A stretch of 64,000 nucleotides of DNA from Streptomyces alanosinicus (GTDB lineage Bacteria; Actinomycetota; Actinomycetes; Streptomycetales; Streptomycetaceae): positions 1 to 64,000 of the forward strand of contig NZ_BMVG01000035.1 of NCBI RefSeq assembly GCF_014650595.1, in the 5' to 3' direction. Numbering within the stretch: position 1 is the stretch's first letter; every line of letters begins with the position of its first letter. Shown here one piece after another: positions 1 through 9,688 of the stretch. Under the pieces are notes generated by a model. The model was not told where the DNA came from. It ran no database searches and saw nothing but the letters and a program-made list of their open reading frames with translations. A program made the translations under genes and the position numbers.

Positions 1-3
1 CGA

Positions 4-99
<96 letters not shown>

Positions 100-112
100 C
101 ACACCGCACACC

Positions 113-778
113 TCACAGGCTGCGGGCGGTGATGTCGCCGCTGGAGGTCGTGGCGCGGATGTCGAGGCCGGTGGTGCCGTCGTTCTTCAGGGCGTTGCTG
201 ATCCGGCCGTGACTCGTGCCGGCGTCCAGGGTTGCCGAGACGCCCGCGGCGGCGCCGACCGTGATGTCACCGGACTGGGTGCGCAGTTCGACCGTGCCGC
301 GCACCGCCTCGGTGATCCGGATGTCACCCCTCGCGGTGGTGATCTGCGAGGGGCCGCCCAGGCGGCCGATCTCGATGTCGCCGTCGGTCGCGGTCAGACG
401 GACACTTCCCGCCTCGTCCAGCTTGATGTGGTGGTAAGCGCCCTCGAAGGCGATGTCGCCGAGGCGGCCGACACCACGAAGCTCGCAGGCGGCGGTCTTC
501 GCGTCGACACGGGAGCCGGCCGGCAGCTTCACCGTCACCTCCACCGAGCCCGAGGGGCCGAACAGTTGGTTCTTCGCTTCGGCGGCCTCGATCCGCAGGA
601 CACCGTCGGCGAACTCGACCCGCGTCTCCTTCGCGGCCTGGACATCGCGGCTCTTCGAGGGGTTCGCGGGCAGAACCTCGACCGTGGTGTCCGTACGGTC
701 CGCCGCGACGAACTGCACACGTCCCGCGGGGACGGCCAGGACCACAGAGACCGGGGCGGGCGACTCGAACTTCTGCAT
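113..778 (-). CDS. DUF4097-type beta-strand repeat protein
   Basis: This protein of about 221 residues is built from repeated beta-strand units ending in GDI/GDIxI-type turns (for example DGDIEIGR, ARGDIRIT, QSGDITVG, SSGDITAR), the pattern of the DUF4097/DUF4098 adhesin-like beta-helix family. No signal peptide or membrane segment is seen, so it is probably cytosolic; the biochemical role is unknown. Two adjacent ATGs (781 and 778) are possible; the second has better spacing from GGGAG. It is divergent from the HTH regulator at 1033, a pairing common in Streptomyces, so that regulator probably controls it. Confidence 0.8.
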   Translation of the reverse strand: MQKFESPAPVSVVLAVPAGRVQFVAADRTDTTVEVLPANPSKSRDVQAAKETRVEFADGVLRIEAAEAKNQLFGPSGSVEVTVKLPAGSRVDAKTAACELRGVGRLGDIAFEGAYHHIKLDEAGSVRLTATDGDIEIGRLGGPSQITTARGDIRITEAVRGTVELRTQSGDITVGAAAGVSATLDAGTSHGRISNALKNDGTTGLDIRATTSSGDITARSL

Positions 779-1032
779 CATGCACTCCCTTGTACTCACG
801 TGTACTCACGCTTGCGGTCGGTGTTTCCGACAACGCAAACGCTACGTTGCTTTCCAATAGTGGGCAACAGAAGAATTGCCATAGGAGGGCATTCATGCAG
901 GTCACATGGGCGAAATCGTTGCAACACCCTCCCGTCAAACGCAACAACCTCACCTCCAGCCGTTGCAATGAACTGAACATGAACGCTATGATGGGGCAGT
1001 AAGGAAAACCGAGAGGCGTGAAGGGGGTCGTG
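779..1032. promoter_or_regulatory. divergent promoter region with CGTTGCAA repeats
   Basis: This 254-bp AT-richer spacer lies between the divergent DUF4097 gene and the HTH regulator. CGTTGCAA occurs at 917-924 and again at 961-968. Related CGTTGC/GCAACG words lie at 845-850 and around 833-842 and 939-945. The repeated, partly palindromic word is a plausible operator for the neighbouring regulator. No other gene is seen here. Confidence 0.4.
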
Positions 1033-1749
1033 ATGCCCGGAGGCAGGCTCACGCAGCAGGAGCGGCAGCAGATCGCGGTGGGACTGGCGGACGGGCTCGC
1101 GTATGCCGAGATCGGGCGCCGGCTGGAGCGGCCGACCTCCACGATCACGCGTGAGGTGATGCGCAACGGCGGGCCCACCGCGTATCGCGCCGATCTGGCC
1201 CAGCGTGCCACCCAGCAGCGCACACACCGGCGCAAGCAGGTCGCGTCCCAGGGGGCGCAGGCGCTTCCGCAGGCCTACGGGCGCGATGCCGAGGCCGTGC
1301 GTGAGTACCAGGAGACGCTCACCACCGTTTTCATGACGTCGGGACTGCCCAAGATGATGGCCCGGGTACTGGGCTGCCTCTACACCACCGACGACGGCAG
1401 GCTCACCGCCTCCGAGCTCGCCCAGCGGCTCCAGGTCAGCCCGGCGTCCGTCTCCAAGGCCATCGCGTTCCTCGAGGGCTTGGCCCTGGTGCGCCGGGAG
1501 CGCGACGAGCGGCGTCGTGAGCGGTATGTCGTCGATGACGATCTCTGGTATCAGTCGATGATCCGCAGTGCTCGGGCCAACGACCAGTTCATCGAGACCG
1601 CGCGGCTGGGCGTCGGCGTCCTCGGCCGTGGCACGCCGGCCGCCAACCGTCTGGAGAACTCCGCCCGCTTTCTGGACTTCGTGGGCGAAGCGCTCATCCG
1701 CGCCGCGGAGCAGGGGCGCGAAGTCCTCTACACCAGAACCGAAATGTAA
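1033..1749 (+). CDS. HTH transcriptional regulator (IS30-like HTH plus MarR/GbsR-like wHTH)
   Basis: The N-terminal residues (about 5-45) contain a resolvase/IS30-type helix-turn-helix (AEIGRRLERPTSTITREV). Residues about 105-165 form a winged helix of MarR/GbsR type (LTASELAQRLQVSPASVSKA) followed by a basic wing. The rest is helical and may dimerise. It probably represses the divergent DUF4097 gene and itself. An upstream in-frame GTG at 1018 exists, but family members usually begin MPGGRLTQQ, which fits the ATG at 1033 after GAAGGGGG. About 238 residues and apparently intact. Confidence 0.82.
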   Translation: MPGGRLTQQERQQIAVGLADGLAYAEIGRRLERPTSTITREVMRNGGPTAYRADLAQRATQQRTHRRKQVASQGAQALPQAYGRDAEAVREYQETLTTVFMTSGLPKMMARVLGCLYTTDDGRLTASELAQRLQVSPASVSKAIAFLEGLALVRRERDERRRERYVVDDDLWYQSMIRSARANDQFIETARLGVGVLGRGTPAANRLENSARFLDFVGEALIRAAEQGREVLYTRTEM

Positions 1750-1750
1750 C

Positions 1751-1772
1751 GAGAGATACAGCGAGAGATACA
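1751..1772. repeat. two direct GAGAGATACA copies, 12-bp period
   Basis: GAGAGATACA at 1751-1760 is repeated exactly at 1763-1772 in the 169-bp spacer between the HTH regulator and the flavin monooxygenase. It starts immediately after the regulator stop codon. The spacing of about one helical turn makes it operator-like, but no function is shown. Confidence 0.35.
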
Positions 1773-1918
1773 TCCAAAGAGGCATCGAAGAATTCTTTTG
1801 TTGCCTCGGTGTGTCCGACCGGAACACCTCGCACTGTCTTCCTCATGTGTTCGACTACCGTCTGAATTGACCTCGTACAAGACAGTTCTTGCGGCAGCAG
1901 CAAAGAGGAGCGACTTTT

Positions 1919-3463
1919 ATGAATGAACCCGTGGTCGTCGTCGGTGCCGGCCCTGTCGGTCTCGTCCTCGCGTGCGAGCTGCTGCAGCAGGACGTTCCCG
2001 TGCGGATCCTGGATTCCTCGCGTGGTCACTCGGCGCACTCACGCGCCACGGTGATCTGGCCCCGGCTCCTGGAGCTGTTGCAGCGCATAGGCGTCAGCGA
2101 TGTCCTGGCGGAGGAGGGGCAGCACATTCAAGGTGTCACCTACTCCTCCAATCAAATGCCGTTGGGGACTGCGTGGCTCAATCGGCTCGATTCCACTCCG
2201 TATCCCTTCGCCGTCGGAATTCCGCAGACCCGTACCGAGGACATTCTGGAGCGCCGTCTTCACGAACTCGGCGGGAAGGTCGAGCGTGGATGCACTCTCA
2301 CGGAGATCGACACCTCGGGTCGTCTGCCTGTCGGGCGGTTCGTGGGGTCGGACGGCAGTACCGAGGACATCACGGCGTCCTATCTGGTGGGGGCGGACGG
2401 GGCGCACAGCACGGTTCGGAAGCTCCTCGACATACCGTTCGACGGTGATCAGCTCTCCGTGTGCTTCGCCATCACCGACGCGGAGGTGTCCGGCAACATC
2501 GCATCGGACCTGGTCAGTTACTGCTACACCCCGCAGGGGAGCCTGGCTCTGGGGCCGCTGGAGGCGCATGTGCAGCGCATCGCGGTGAGTGTGCCGCCGG
2601 GCACCCAGGGCGAGTCCCCCGAGCGTGAGTTCTTCCAGCGCATCGTGGCCGAGCGGGGTCCTGGCGGTATCGAGTTGGGCGAGCTGCGCTTCAGCACGAC
2701 GTTCCATGTCAACATTCGGACTGCGGCGCATTTCCAGTCCGGCCGTTGTTTTCTGGTCGGGGATGCCGCGCACATCATGAGCCCGGCCGGCGCGCAGGGG
2801 ATGAACACCGGGCTGCAGGACGCGGTGAACCTCGGCTGGAAGCTCGCGGCAGTGGCGCGGGGGCAGTTGGCGGAGTCCGGGCTGCGCAGCTACGACGTCG
2901 AACGGCATGCCGCCGCCCACGCCGTCACGCGTTCCACCTCGCTCCAGACCCGGTGGGGTTTCCTACGGCATCCCGCGCAGATCGCGCTGCGTGACGGCAT
3001 CGTGCGTGGTGCCGACCGCGTGGGTGTCCTGCAGCGACGTCTGGCACCCAAGATCGGGCAGTTGGACGCGACGTACAACCCCGTCCCCGTCAGCCGCGGC
3101 GAAGTCCGGCCGGGCGACCGGGTGCCGGTCGTGCTCGGCGAGCGACACCAGCTGGGCGGCCGGTGGGCCGGGGTGTCGCGTGATCGCTGGACGGTTCTGA
3201 TGCACGCCGGCCGGCGCCGTCCTGACACCTGGCACCGGACCAAGGCCGCGGTGTGCGCGGCGGTCGGTGACCTGGCCGAGGTCCTGGACGCGCCGAGCCA
3301 GTCGCACGGCCCTCTTGTCGACGCCCTCGGCACTCGTCCCGTCGTCGCTGTGGTCCGTCCGGACGGGCATTTGTACCGGAAGCTGGGTGCCGACGCCCCG
3401 GAGGCGGTCGCGGAGGCGGTGCGGCAGGCACGGGTCGATCCGTCGCCGACACCGAAGCCGTAG
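1919..3463 (+). CDS. class A FAD-dependent aromatic monooxygenase (PheA/TfdB-like)
   Basis: A 514-residue flavoprotein hydroxylase. The N-terminal Rossmann motif is VVVGAGPVGLVLACEL. The mid DG motif is YLVGADGAHSTVR (about 155-167), and the GD motif is CFLVGDAAHIMSPAGAQGMN (about 280-300). The C-terminal 150 residues form the thioredoxin-like tail of the phenol-hydroxylase group. Such enzymes use NAD(P)H and O2 to hydroxylate or epoxidise aromatic or polyketide substrates. The ATG at 1919 follows AAAGAGGAG at good spacing. It stands alone between unrelated genes and 3.5 kb outside the apparent cluster edge, so membership in the cluster is uncertain; rifampicin-type monooxygenases are another possible subfamily. 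Confidence 0.85.
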   Translation: MNEPVVVVGAGPVGLVLACELLQQDVPVRILDSSRGHSAHSRATVIWPRLLELLQRIGVSDVLAEEGQHIQGVTYSSNQMPLGTAWLNRLDSTPYPFAVGIPQTRTEDILERRLHELGGKVERGCTLTEIDTSGRLPVGRFVGSDGSTEDITASYLVGADGAHSTVRKLLDIPFDGDQLSVCFAITDAEVSGNIASDLVSYCYTPQGSLALGPLEAHVQRIAVSVPPGTQGESPEREFFQRIVAERGPGGIELGELRFSTTFHVNIRTAAHFQSGRCFLVGDAAHIMSPAGAQGMNTGLQDAVNLGWKLAAVARGQLAESGLRSYDVERHAAAHAVTRSTSLQTRWGFLRHPAQIALRDGIVRGADRVGVLQRRLAPKIGQLDATYNPVPVSRGEVRPGDRVPVVLGERHQLGGRWAGVSRDRWTVLMHAGRRRPDTWHRTKAAVCAAVGDLAEVLDAPSQSHGPLVDALGTRPVVAVVRPDGHLYRKLGADAPEAVAEAVRQARVDPSPTPKP

Positions 3464-3777
3464 CCGTAGACGTAGAGGTAGACGTAGCAGTCTCGCGAGC
3501 GGTGGATGGTCATCGTCGAGTACGGGCGGCAGGTTGATGTCCGAGCCGTGGCCCATCCGGCCGTGCCAGTCGCTGCGGCACGGTGCTCCGCGTACCGCTC
3601 GAACACCACCGCTCGCAGGCTCTCACCCTCCCTGCCGCTCCGGCATTCACATCAGCTGCCAACTGTGCATGGCCTGTGAACCTCCCTGATAAGGTCACCG
3701 CGACCACACAACCGGAAGATCTAATTCCGGAAGTTTCTGCATTCCTGTGCGCGCTGCCGCACCAGGGGGGAATCCAC
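3464..3777. other. 314-bp intergenic region: hairpin and promoter palindrome
   Basis: No convincing gene is present. Right after the monooxygenase stop there is a short run of GTAG-type hexamer repeats (about 3463-3489). CCGTGCC (3561-3567) and GGCACGG (3577-3583) can form a 7-bp hairpin, a weak terminator candidate. CCGGAA (3712-3717) and TTCCGG (3725-3730) form a perfect inverted repeat with a 7-nt AT-rich spacer about 50 bp before the secreted-protein start, so it is operator-like. A GGGGGGA ribosome-binding sequence precedes the ATG at 3778. Confidence 0.45.
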
Positions 3778-5004
3778 ATGAACGCGAGGAAACTCGCCCT
3801 GCTCGCGGTCGGTGGCGGCCTGCTCGCCGGCCTGCTGAACGCGCCCGCCGCCGAGGCGGCGGCCACGGCCCCGGTGGCCTTCACCGGCCAGGCGGACACC
3901 AGCACTCCGCTCGACCGTGCCCAGTTCACGCTGCGGGCCGACCTGCCCGCTACCGAGACCGCCGGCCTGGCCGACGGCGACCAGGTCCCGATGCTGACGC
4001 TGCCGGCCTCGTCCGTCACCACCAGCGGCAACTCCTTCACCGTGGCGGTCGACCCGGCGGACGTGCCCGCCCGGTACGTCGGCTCCAACGGTCTGGTCTC
4101 ACTGGACCTGGAGATCTACGACCCCGTCACCGACACCTACGCCTGGACCACCCAGTCCGTGCGGCTGACCGAGCAGCAGTCCGTCGCCCGTTCCACGGGC
4201 GGCCGCGTCTGGGCCGACCCGCTTGCCGCCGGCCGCGCCTTCGGCGCCCGAGCCGCTGTCTCCCGTACGCCCCAGGTCGCGGTCCATCTGGGCAAGGCAC
4301 CCAAGGGCCTGAAGAAGTACCAGGCCCTGAAGAAGAAGCGCGGCGTGCTGCCGCAGGCCGACACCTGCAGGACCACCAAGGTCGGCCAGAGCGACGCCTG
4401 GGCCACTATCGGCGAGGGTTATCCGGCCGCACCGGGCTTCGGCAAGACCCGCGGCCAGGGCTGGATGACCCACAGCAACGGCTCCGAGATCACCTACGGC
4501 GCGGCGTTGTCCACGGAAGGCACCAAGTGGTCTGCCTCGGGCAGCTCCTCGGTCGCCAACACCAAGGGCTTCTCCTTCGAGTGGGCGCCCGACTCATACC
4601 CGACGATCTCGTACCGCACGGAAGTCCGTTACTACAAGTACGCGTACGACTGCGGTGGCGTGATCATCAACCGGACGCTGAAGGCCGTCTCGGAGACCGG
4701 CGGGGTGAAGACCATACACACCGACTCCAATCCGCCGTACTGGCTCTCGCGTGCCAAGTGCACCTTTGACATGCCGGCCGGCACCTGGACCAAGACCACC
4801 GGCAGCGCCTACAACAACTCCGGTGGCGTGAAGATCAGTTCGGTGATCGGCATCGAGCTGAGCACGGCCCGCAACTACACCAAGGGCTCCACGCTCAGCT
4901 ACAAGATGGACGCCGGCCACGACTCGCTGTGCGGCAACACCGACAAGCCGAACTACGCGTCCAAGGTGCAGCAGTACTACAACCGCATCCAAGAGGAACT
5001 GTGA
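3778..5004 (+). CDS. secreted protein of unknown function
   Basis: A 408-residue protein with a clear Sec signal: MNARK, then the hydrophobic LALLAVGGGLLAGLL, then an AEAAA cleavage region at about residue 30. The first mature half is an Ig/beta-rich segment (DTSTPLDRAQFTL and onward). A Lys-rich linker (KGLKKYQALKKKRGVL) leads to a C-terminal domain of about 230 residues with few, spaced cysteines (DTC, YDCGG, AKCTF, SLCG) and many aromatic and Ser/Gly residues. I do not recognise a catalytic motif. Its stop overlaps the GTG of the downstream lipoprotein, so the two are translationally coupled and likely function together at the cell surface. Confidence 0.8.
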   Translation: MNARKLALLAVGGGLLAGLLNAPAAEAAATAPVAFTGQADTSTPLDRAQFTLRADLPATETAGLADGDQVPMLTLPASSVTTSGNSFTVAVDPADVPARYVGSNGLVSLDLEIYDPVTDTYAWTTQSVRLTEQQSVARSTGGRVWADPLAAGRAFGARAAVSRTPQVAVHLGKAPKGLKKYQALKKKRGVLPQADTCRTTKVGQSDAWATIGEGYPAAPGFGKTRGQGWMTHSNGSEITYGAALSTEGTKWSASGSSSVANTKGFSFEWAPDSYPTISYRTEVRYYKYAYDCGGVIINRTLKAVSETGGVKTIHTDSNPPYWLSRAKCTFDMPAGTWTKTTGSAYNNSGGVKISSVIGIELSTARNYTKGSTLSYKMDAGHDSLCGNTDKPNYASKVQQYYNRIQEEL

Positions 5005-5666
5005 CCCGCCGGTCCCGTCGGCTCCCTACCGCTGCGGCCGCCACCCTGCTGGCGGCCGCAGCGGCCCTCGCCCTGCTGGCCGGGTGCCAGGGCGGGAAGA
5101 GCCGTACCGAGCACATCAGCGGCGAGGGCCCGCTCCAGTCGCACACCGCCGCCGGGGTGACCTCGGTGTACGCGCCGAAGTCGGTCCCCTGGGCCGTCAC
5201 CTTCGGCAGCTTCGTGCTCTGCACCACCAACGGGGAGCCCATCACCCTCGACGGCGTCCGCTACCGCGCTCCCGTCGCCCCCGAGAAGGTCTCGGCCCAG
5301 CTACGGACGGTGACCCCGGCGCTGCAGCGCGAGACCGTCGACGCCGGCCAGATCGGCGCCGCGCTGGGCCGCCCGCACCACTTCCTGAACCGTAAGGCAC
5401 CGGGCCGCTACGAAGCCTTCCGTCCCGGCCGCCGGATCACCCAGAACTGCGCCGAACAGGACCGGGAGGGCACCGGCTTCACCGAGCTGGTCTTCGTCCT
5501 GGACATCGGTGCGCAAGGCGGCCTGGTCGACCGGGCGTGGATCGACTATCACGCGGGCGGCACGGCGTACACCCTCCGGCTGGAGTGGAAGATGGTCGCC
5601 TGCGGCGGCCGCGTACCCCGCACGGTCGACGGAACCGAGGTGTGCGGGGGACGGCAGGGCGTCTGA
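5001..5666 (+). CDS. lipoprotein of unknown function
   Basis: The GTG start at 5001 overlaps the previous stop (GTGA) and follows AAGAGGA. The N-terminus is Arg-rich, then Ala/Leu-hydrophobic, ending in the lipobox LLAGC at about residue 28, so it should be lipidated and anchored outside the membrane. The mature part of about 190 residues shows a DIGAQGGLVDRAWIDYHAGG segment and two late cysteines (VACGG, EVCGG). No enzyme motif is recognised. It is probably a partner of the upstream secreted protein. Confidence 0.75.
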   Translation: MTRRSRRLPTAAAATLLAAAAALALLAGCQGGKSRTEHISGEGPLQSHTAAGVTSVYAPKSVPWAVTFGSFVLCTTNGEPITLDGVRYRAPVAPEKVSAQLRTVTPALQRETVDAGQIGAALGRPHHFLNRKAPGRYEAFRPGRRITQNCAEQDREGTGFTELVFVLDIGAQGGLVDRAWIDYHAGGTAYTLRLEWKMVACGGRVPRTVDGTEVCGGRQGV

Positions 5667-5709
5667 AAGCCGGACTGAACCGGACCGTCCTCGACGTCGC
5701 ACGCTACCG

Positions 5710-6879
5710 CTACAGAGCGTCACACAGTGCATGGTCGATCAGGGAGCCGGCCGCGTTCTCCTGGCTCAGTATGTGCTCCGGGGCGTCGCCGCGTGCCTCG
5801 GACATGGAGACCACGGCGCTTTGCCTGCCGTCGTCGGTGACGCCGTTGAGAGTGATGTAGCCGCCGTCCCCGCCCTCGTGGCTCCAGTAGGTTCCTCCGC
5901 AGCTCAGGGGGCGTTTGACGAGGCCGAGCCCGTATCGGCCGCCGGGCCACAGCCGTTGGACCTCCGCGCTCACGGGGACCGTCTGCTTCATCTCTGCCAG
6001 CTGCCGGGGCGGTAGCAGGCGGCCCGCGAGCAGCGCGCGGAGGAAGACGTTCTCGTCCCGAGTGGTCGTGACCCACGAAAGGCTCTCGTGGTCCACCGGT
6101 ATCTGGTCGGTGACGTCCACCCGGGAGCCGGGGCCGAAGAGCTGGTAGGCCTGGGCGTGCGGCCGGGGCAGGGTGGCCGAGGTGCCCGTCCACCGGGTGT
6201 GGTCGAGGCCGAGTGGGCGCAGAACGCGGTCTCCGATCTGCTGGTGGACGGGTTGACCGGTGGCCTTTTGGATGATCATGCCGAGCACGACGTAGCCGGT
6301 GTTGGAGTACGCCCAGCCCTTGCCGGGCGGGAAGTCCGGCGCGTGGGCCATGGCACGGGCAACCAGTTGTCCGGGGCCGTAGACGTTGTGGCGCTGCTGG
6401 TAGTACTCCTTGGGCGTGGTGTATCCGGGCAGGCCGTCGGGGATGCCGCTGGTGTGCTGGAGCAGTTGGCGGATGGTGACCCGGCTGCCGTCGTTGCCCT
6501 TGCCGCGCACCACTCCTGGCAGCCAGTGGTCGACCGTGTCGTCCAGGGACAGCCCGCCCTCTGCCTCCAGTTGGAGGACCACGGTGGCGACCAGCGTCTT
6601 GGACGTGCTGGCCATGCGGAAGTAGCCGTTGGACGGGACCGGGCGGCCGGTGCCCAGGGCGGCGGTGCCGCTGGTGGCGACCGACTGCCGACCGTCAGGC
6701 GCGATCACGCGGGCCTGCACACCGCTGATACCGAGGGCGTGGATCGCCTCGGCGTCCTGGCGCAACCGCGCCGCGGGAGAGGACCCCGCGGGCTTGGCGT
6801 GGGTGGTGGCCGCGCAGGCGGTGAGCAGCATGGCGACACCGAGTGCCATGGCAAGGGGCTTTCGCAGAGGCGAACTCAT
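5710..6879 (-). CDS. serine hydrolase, class C beta-lactamase / DD-carboxypeptidase-like lipoprotein
   Basis: A 389-residue protein with a lipoprotein-type signal (MLLTACAATT, Cys about 22). The SxxK motif lies in RMASTSKTLVATV. The tyrosine motif is YSNTGYVVLGMII. The third-box equivalent is SHEGGDGGY, which replaces the KTG box with an H-x-G form typical of R61-type DD-peptidases and related esterases. It probably acts on peptidoglycan peptides or ester substrates outside the membrane. It is convergent with the lipoprotein gene upstream and transcribed toward it. Nothing ties it to the metabolite cluster. Confidence 0.85.
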   Translation of the reverse strand: MSSPLRKPLAMALGVAMLLTACAATTHAKPAGSSPAARLRQDAEAIHALGISGVQARVIAPDGRQSVATSGTAALGTGRPVPSNGYFRMASTSKTLVATVVLQLEAEGGLSLDDTVDHWLPGVVRGKGNDGSRVTIRQLLQHTSGIPDGLPGYTTPKEYYQQRHNVYGPGQLVARAMAHAPDFPPGKGWAYSNTGYVVLGMIIQKATGQPVHQQIGDRVLRPLGLDHTRWTGTSATLPRPHAQAYQLFGPGSRVDVTDQIPVDHESLSWVTTTRDENVFLRALLAGRLLPPRQLAEMKQTVPVSAEVQRLWPGGRYGLGLVKRPLSCGGTYWSHEGGDGGYITLNGVTDDGRQSAVVSMSEARGDAPEHILSQENAAGSLIDHALCDAL

Positions 6880-6995
6880 GACTGAACGCTAGGTTCGGCC
6901 CCCAACGGGGTGCGATCCGGCGAACCCCAGGATCGGAGTGGGGACATCCCGCCCGGCGCGGGGGGCTCAGAAACACCCTCGCAGGGCGTGGGGGG

Positions 6996-8183
6996 CTATC
7001 GGATGTGCAGGTGGTCGAGGTACGAGCGGACGTTGCGCCGGGTCTCGGGCACGCTGTCGCCGCCGAACTTCTCCGTCACCGCGTCCGCCAGGACGAGCGC
7101 GACCATGGCCTCGGCCACGATGCCGGCCGCCGGCACCGCGCACACGTCCGAGCGCTGGTGGTGTGCCGTGGCCGGCTCGCCGGTGGACACATCGACGGTG
7201 GCCAGGGCGCGGGGGACGGTGGCGATCGGTTTCATCGCTGCGCGTACGCGCAGCGGTTCGCCGGTGGTCAGGCCGCCCTCGGTGCCGCCGGAGCGGCCGG
7301 AGGCACGCCTGATGCCGTCGCCGGTGGTGAGGATCTCGTCGTGGGCCCGGGAGCCGGGGACGCGGGCGAGGTCGAAGCCGTCGCCGACCTCCACCCCCTT
7401 GATCGCCTGGATGCCCATGAGCGCGGCCGCCAGCCGGGCGTCCAGGCGGCGGTCCCAGTGCACGTGCGAGCCCAGTCCGACCGGCACGCCGTAGGCGAGC
7501 ACCTCGACCACGCCGCCGAGCGTGTCGCCGTTCTCGTGGGCCTGGTCGATCTGCGCGACCATCGCCTTCGACGCGTCCGGGTCCAGGCAGCGCACCGGGT
7601 CGGCGTCCAGCCGCCCCTCGTCGGCGGGGGTCGGGCGGATGCCGTACGGGGCCTTGGCGGCGGCCAGTTCGACGACGTGCGAGACGATCTCGATGCCGGC
7701 CGTCTCCGTCAGGTAGGAGCGGGCGACCGCGCCCAGGGCGACCCGGGCCGCCGTCTCCCGCGCGGAGGCGCGCTCCAGGACGGGGCGCGCCTCGTCGAAG
7801 CCGTACTTCTGCATGCCCGCCAGATCGGCGTGGCCCGGGCGCGGCCGGGTCAGCGGGGCGTTGCGGGCCAGGCCCTTCAGCGTGTGCGGATCCACCGGGT
7901 CGGCCGCCATCACCTGCTCCCACTTCGGCCACTCGGTGTTGCCCACCATGATCGAGACCGGTGAGCCCAGTGTCAGGCCGTGCCGGACACCGCCGAGGAA
8001 CGTGACCTGGTCACGCTCGAACTTCATCCGCGCCCCGCGGCCATGGCCGAGCCGGCGCCGGGCCAGCTGGTCCGTCACCAGTGCCGTCGTCACCGGGACG
8101 CCGGCCGGGAGTCCTTCCAGTGTCGCCACCAGTGCGGGGCCGTGCGACTCCCCCGCGGTCAGCCAGCGCAGTCTGCTCAACAT
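6996..8183 (-). CDS. aroC: chorismate synthase
   Basis: A 395-residue, full-length AroC that converts 5-enolpyruvylshikimate-3-phosphate to chorismate with reduced FMN. The family N-terminus [20 protein letters not shown] is present. [29 protein letters not shown] and [10 protein letters not shown] are also present, and it ends [16 protein letters not shown]. The ATG at 8183 gives the usual start. It lies downstream of an MFS exporter on the same strand, near a class II DAHP synthase. That setting suggests a cluster-dedicated copy raising chorismate supply rather than the housekeeping aroC, which usually sits with aroK/aroB. The housekeeping copy is not in this window. Confidence 0.95.
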   Translation of the reverse strand: MLSRLRWLTAGESHGPALVATLEGLPAGVPVTTALVTDQLARRRLGHGRGARMKFERDQVTFLGGVRHGLTLGSPVSIMVGNTEWPKWEQVMAADPVDPHTLKGLARNAPLTRPRPGHADLAGMQKYGFDEARPVLERASARETAARVALGAVARSYLTETAGIEIVSHVVELAAAKAPYGIRPTPADEGRLDADPVRCLDPDASKAMVAQIDQAHENGDTLGGVVEVLAYGVPVGLGSHVHWDRRLDARLAAALMGIQAIKGVEVGDGFDLARVPGSRAHDEILTTGDGIRRASGRSGGTEGGLTTGEPLRVRAAMKPIATVPRALATVDVSTGEPATAHHQRSDVCAVPAAGIVAEAMVALVLADAVTEKFGGDSVPETRRNVRSYLDHLHIR

Positions 8184-8278
8184 GCTTGTCTCCAGGGTGA
8201 GTTGGGGCGGGCGGTCATAGCACCGCGTGGTGCGGAGGACGGTGTCCTTCGCACCACGCGGGTGTCGGTGTTCCGGGG

Positions 8279-9688
8279 TCAGCGGCGGGTGCGCAGGCCG
8301 GTGTAGGAGAGGACCGCGCCGACCAGGACGATCGACGCGTTGACCAGCAGGGCCAGGTGGATGCCTTCCAGGGCGGAGCCCGTCGCGGCGGTCCGCGCCG
8401 TGGCGATGGAGCTGAGGACCGGGATGCCCAGCGTGGCGCCGACCTGCTGGGTCATCGAGGCGAGGCCGCTGGCCAGGCCCTGTTCGCTGTCGGACAGCCC
8501 GGACGTGGCCGTGACCATGTAGGCGACGATGACGGAGACATGCCCGACGCCGCTGGCCATGGTGGCGGCCAGCAGAAGGGCGAGGGCGGAGCCGCCGCCG
8601 TTGCCGACGAGGAACAGTGCGCCGGTGGCCACGGCCTGGACCAGCAGGCCCGCCCCGAGGAGGGTGCGGTTGCCGAAGCGGCCGAGCAGGCGCGGGGCGA
8701 GCAGGCCGCCCGTGAACGCGGCGGCACCGAATCCGCAGAACGTCAGACCGGTCTGGAGCGGGGTGTAGCCGAAGACGTCCTGCAGGTAGAGCGTGAGCAG
8801 GAAGATCGCCGAGCTCTGCATGGTGAACGTGATCAGGCCGCCGAAGTTGCCCCACTTGACGGTCTGCCGGGTCAGCACCCGGACCGAGGCCAGCGGGGCC
8901 TTGGCGCGCAGCTCGATGAACCAGAAGGCGCCGAGCAGGACGACGGCGGCGGCGAGGGTGATCAGGGTGACGGGGGCCGCCCAGCCGTCCTGGCCGCCGG
9001 CGGTGACGCCGTAGACGAGGGCGAGCAGGCCGCCGGTGACAGTGATCGCGCCGGGGATGTCGAGCTTGGTGCGCTCGCCGCGGCTTTCGCTGATGACGCC
9101 GGGGGCGGCGAACAGGATGGCGACGGCCACGGGGACGTTGATGAAGAAGGCCCAGCGCCAGCTGAGCAGGTCGGTCAGGATACCGCCGAAGATCGCGCCG
9201 ACGGTGAAACCGGCCGACAGCAGGGTGCCGTTGAGGGCGAGGGCCTTGTCACGCAGTGGCCCTTCGGGCAGCGACGTGGTGAGCAGCGACAGTGCCGCGG
9301 GGGTGGCGAGGGCGCAGGCCAGGCCCTGGGCGACACGGCCGACGAGCAGTATGGCGGGGGTGGTGGCGAGGCCGCCGACGAGGGAGCCCGCGGCGAGCAG
9401 CGCCATGCCGATCAGCAGCATCTTGCGGCGGCCGGCCATGTCGGCGAAGCGGCCGAAGAGCAGCGCGAACCCGGCCGACGGCAGCATCATCGCGGTGGAG
9501 ATCCACTGCAGGTTGGACAGGGAGAAGCCGAGGCCGTGTCCGATGTCCGGCAGGGCCACGTTCAGGATGGAGAAGTCGACGGCCAGCATGAACTGGGAGC
9601 CGAGCAGAAGCGTGAGCACCAGGCGCTGACGCGAGGTCATGCGGGGCGTCGGCGGGGCGGCCGGCGCGTCGATGACGGCGGTTGCCAT
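8279..9688 (-). CDS. MFS drug exporter, DHA2 family (EmrB/QacA-like)
   Basis: A 469-residue integral membrane protein with about 14 predicted hydrophobic segments. MFS motif A is [16 protein letters not shown] after TM2, and a D1-type start reads [20 protein letters not shown]. It resembles proton-coupled efflux pumps for hydrophobic drugs, so export of, or self-resistance to, the cluster product is likely. The ATG at 9688 sits just after the long leader shared with the divergent DAHP synthase. Chorismate synthase follows 95 bp downstream and is probably co-transcribed. Confidence 0.9.
   Translation of the reverse strand: MATAVIDAPAAPPTPRMTSRQRLVLTLLLGSQFMLAVDFSILNVALPDIGHGLGFSLSNLQWISTAMMLPSAGFALLFGRFADMAGRRKMLLIGMALLAAGSLVGGLATTPAILLVGRVAQGLACALATPAALSLLTTSLPEGPLRDKALALNGTLLSAGFTVGAIFGGILTDLLSWRWAFFINVPVAVAILFAAPGVISESRGERTKLDIPGAITVTGGLLALVYGVTAGGQDGWAAPVTLITLAAAVVLLGAFWFIELRAKAPLASVRVLTRQTVKWGNFGGLITFTMQSSAIFLLTLYLQDVFGYTPLQTGLTFCGFGAAAFTGGLLAPRLLGRFGNRTLLGAGLLVQAVATGALFLVGNGGGSALALLLAATMASGVGHVSVIVAYMVTATSGLSDSEQGLASGLASMTQQVGATLGIPVLSSIATARTAATGSALEGIHLALLVNASIVLVGAVLSYTGLRTRR

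Noticed and set aside
3464-3777. Protein-coding remnant in the gap after the monooxygenase
   Set aside because: Open frames across it give Arg/Thr-rich shadow proteins with no homology I can recognise.
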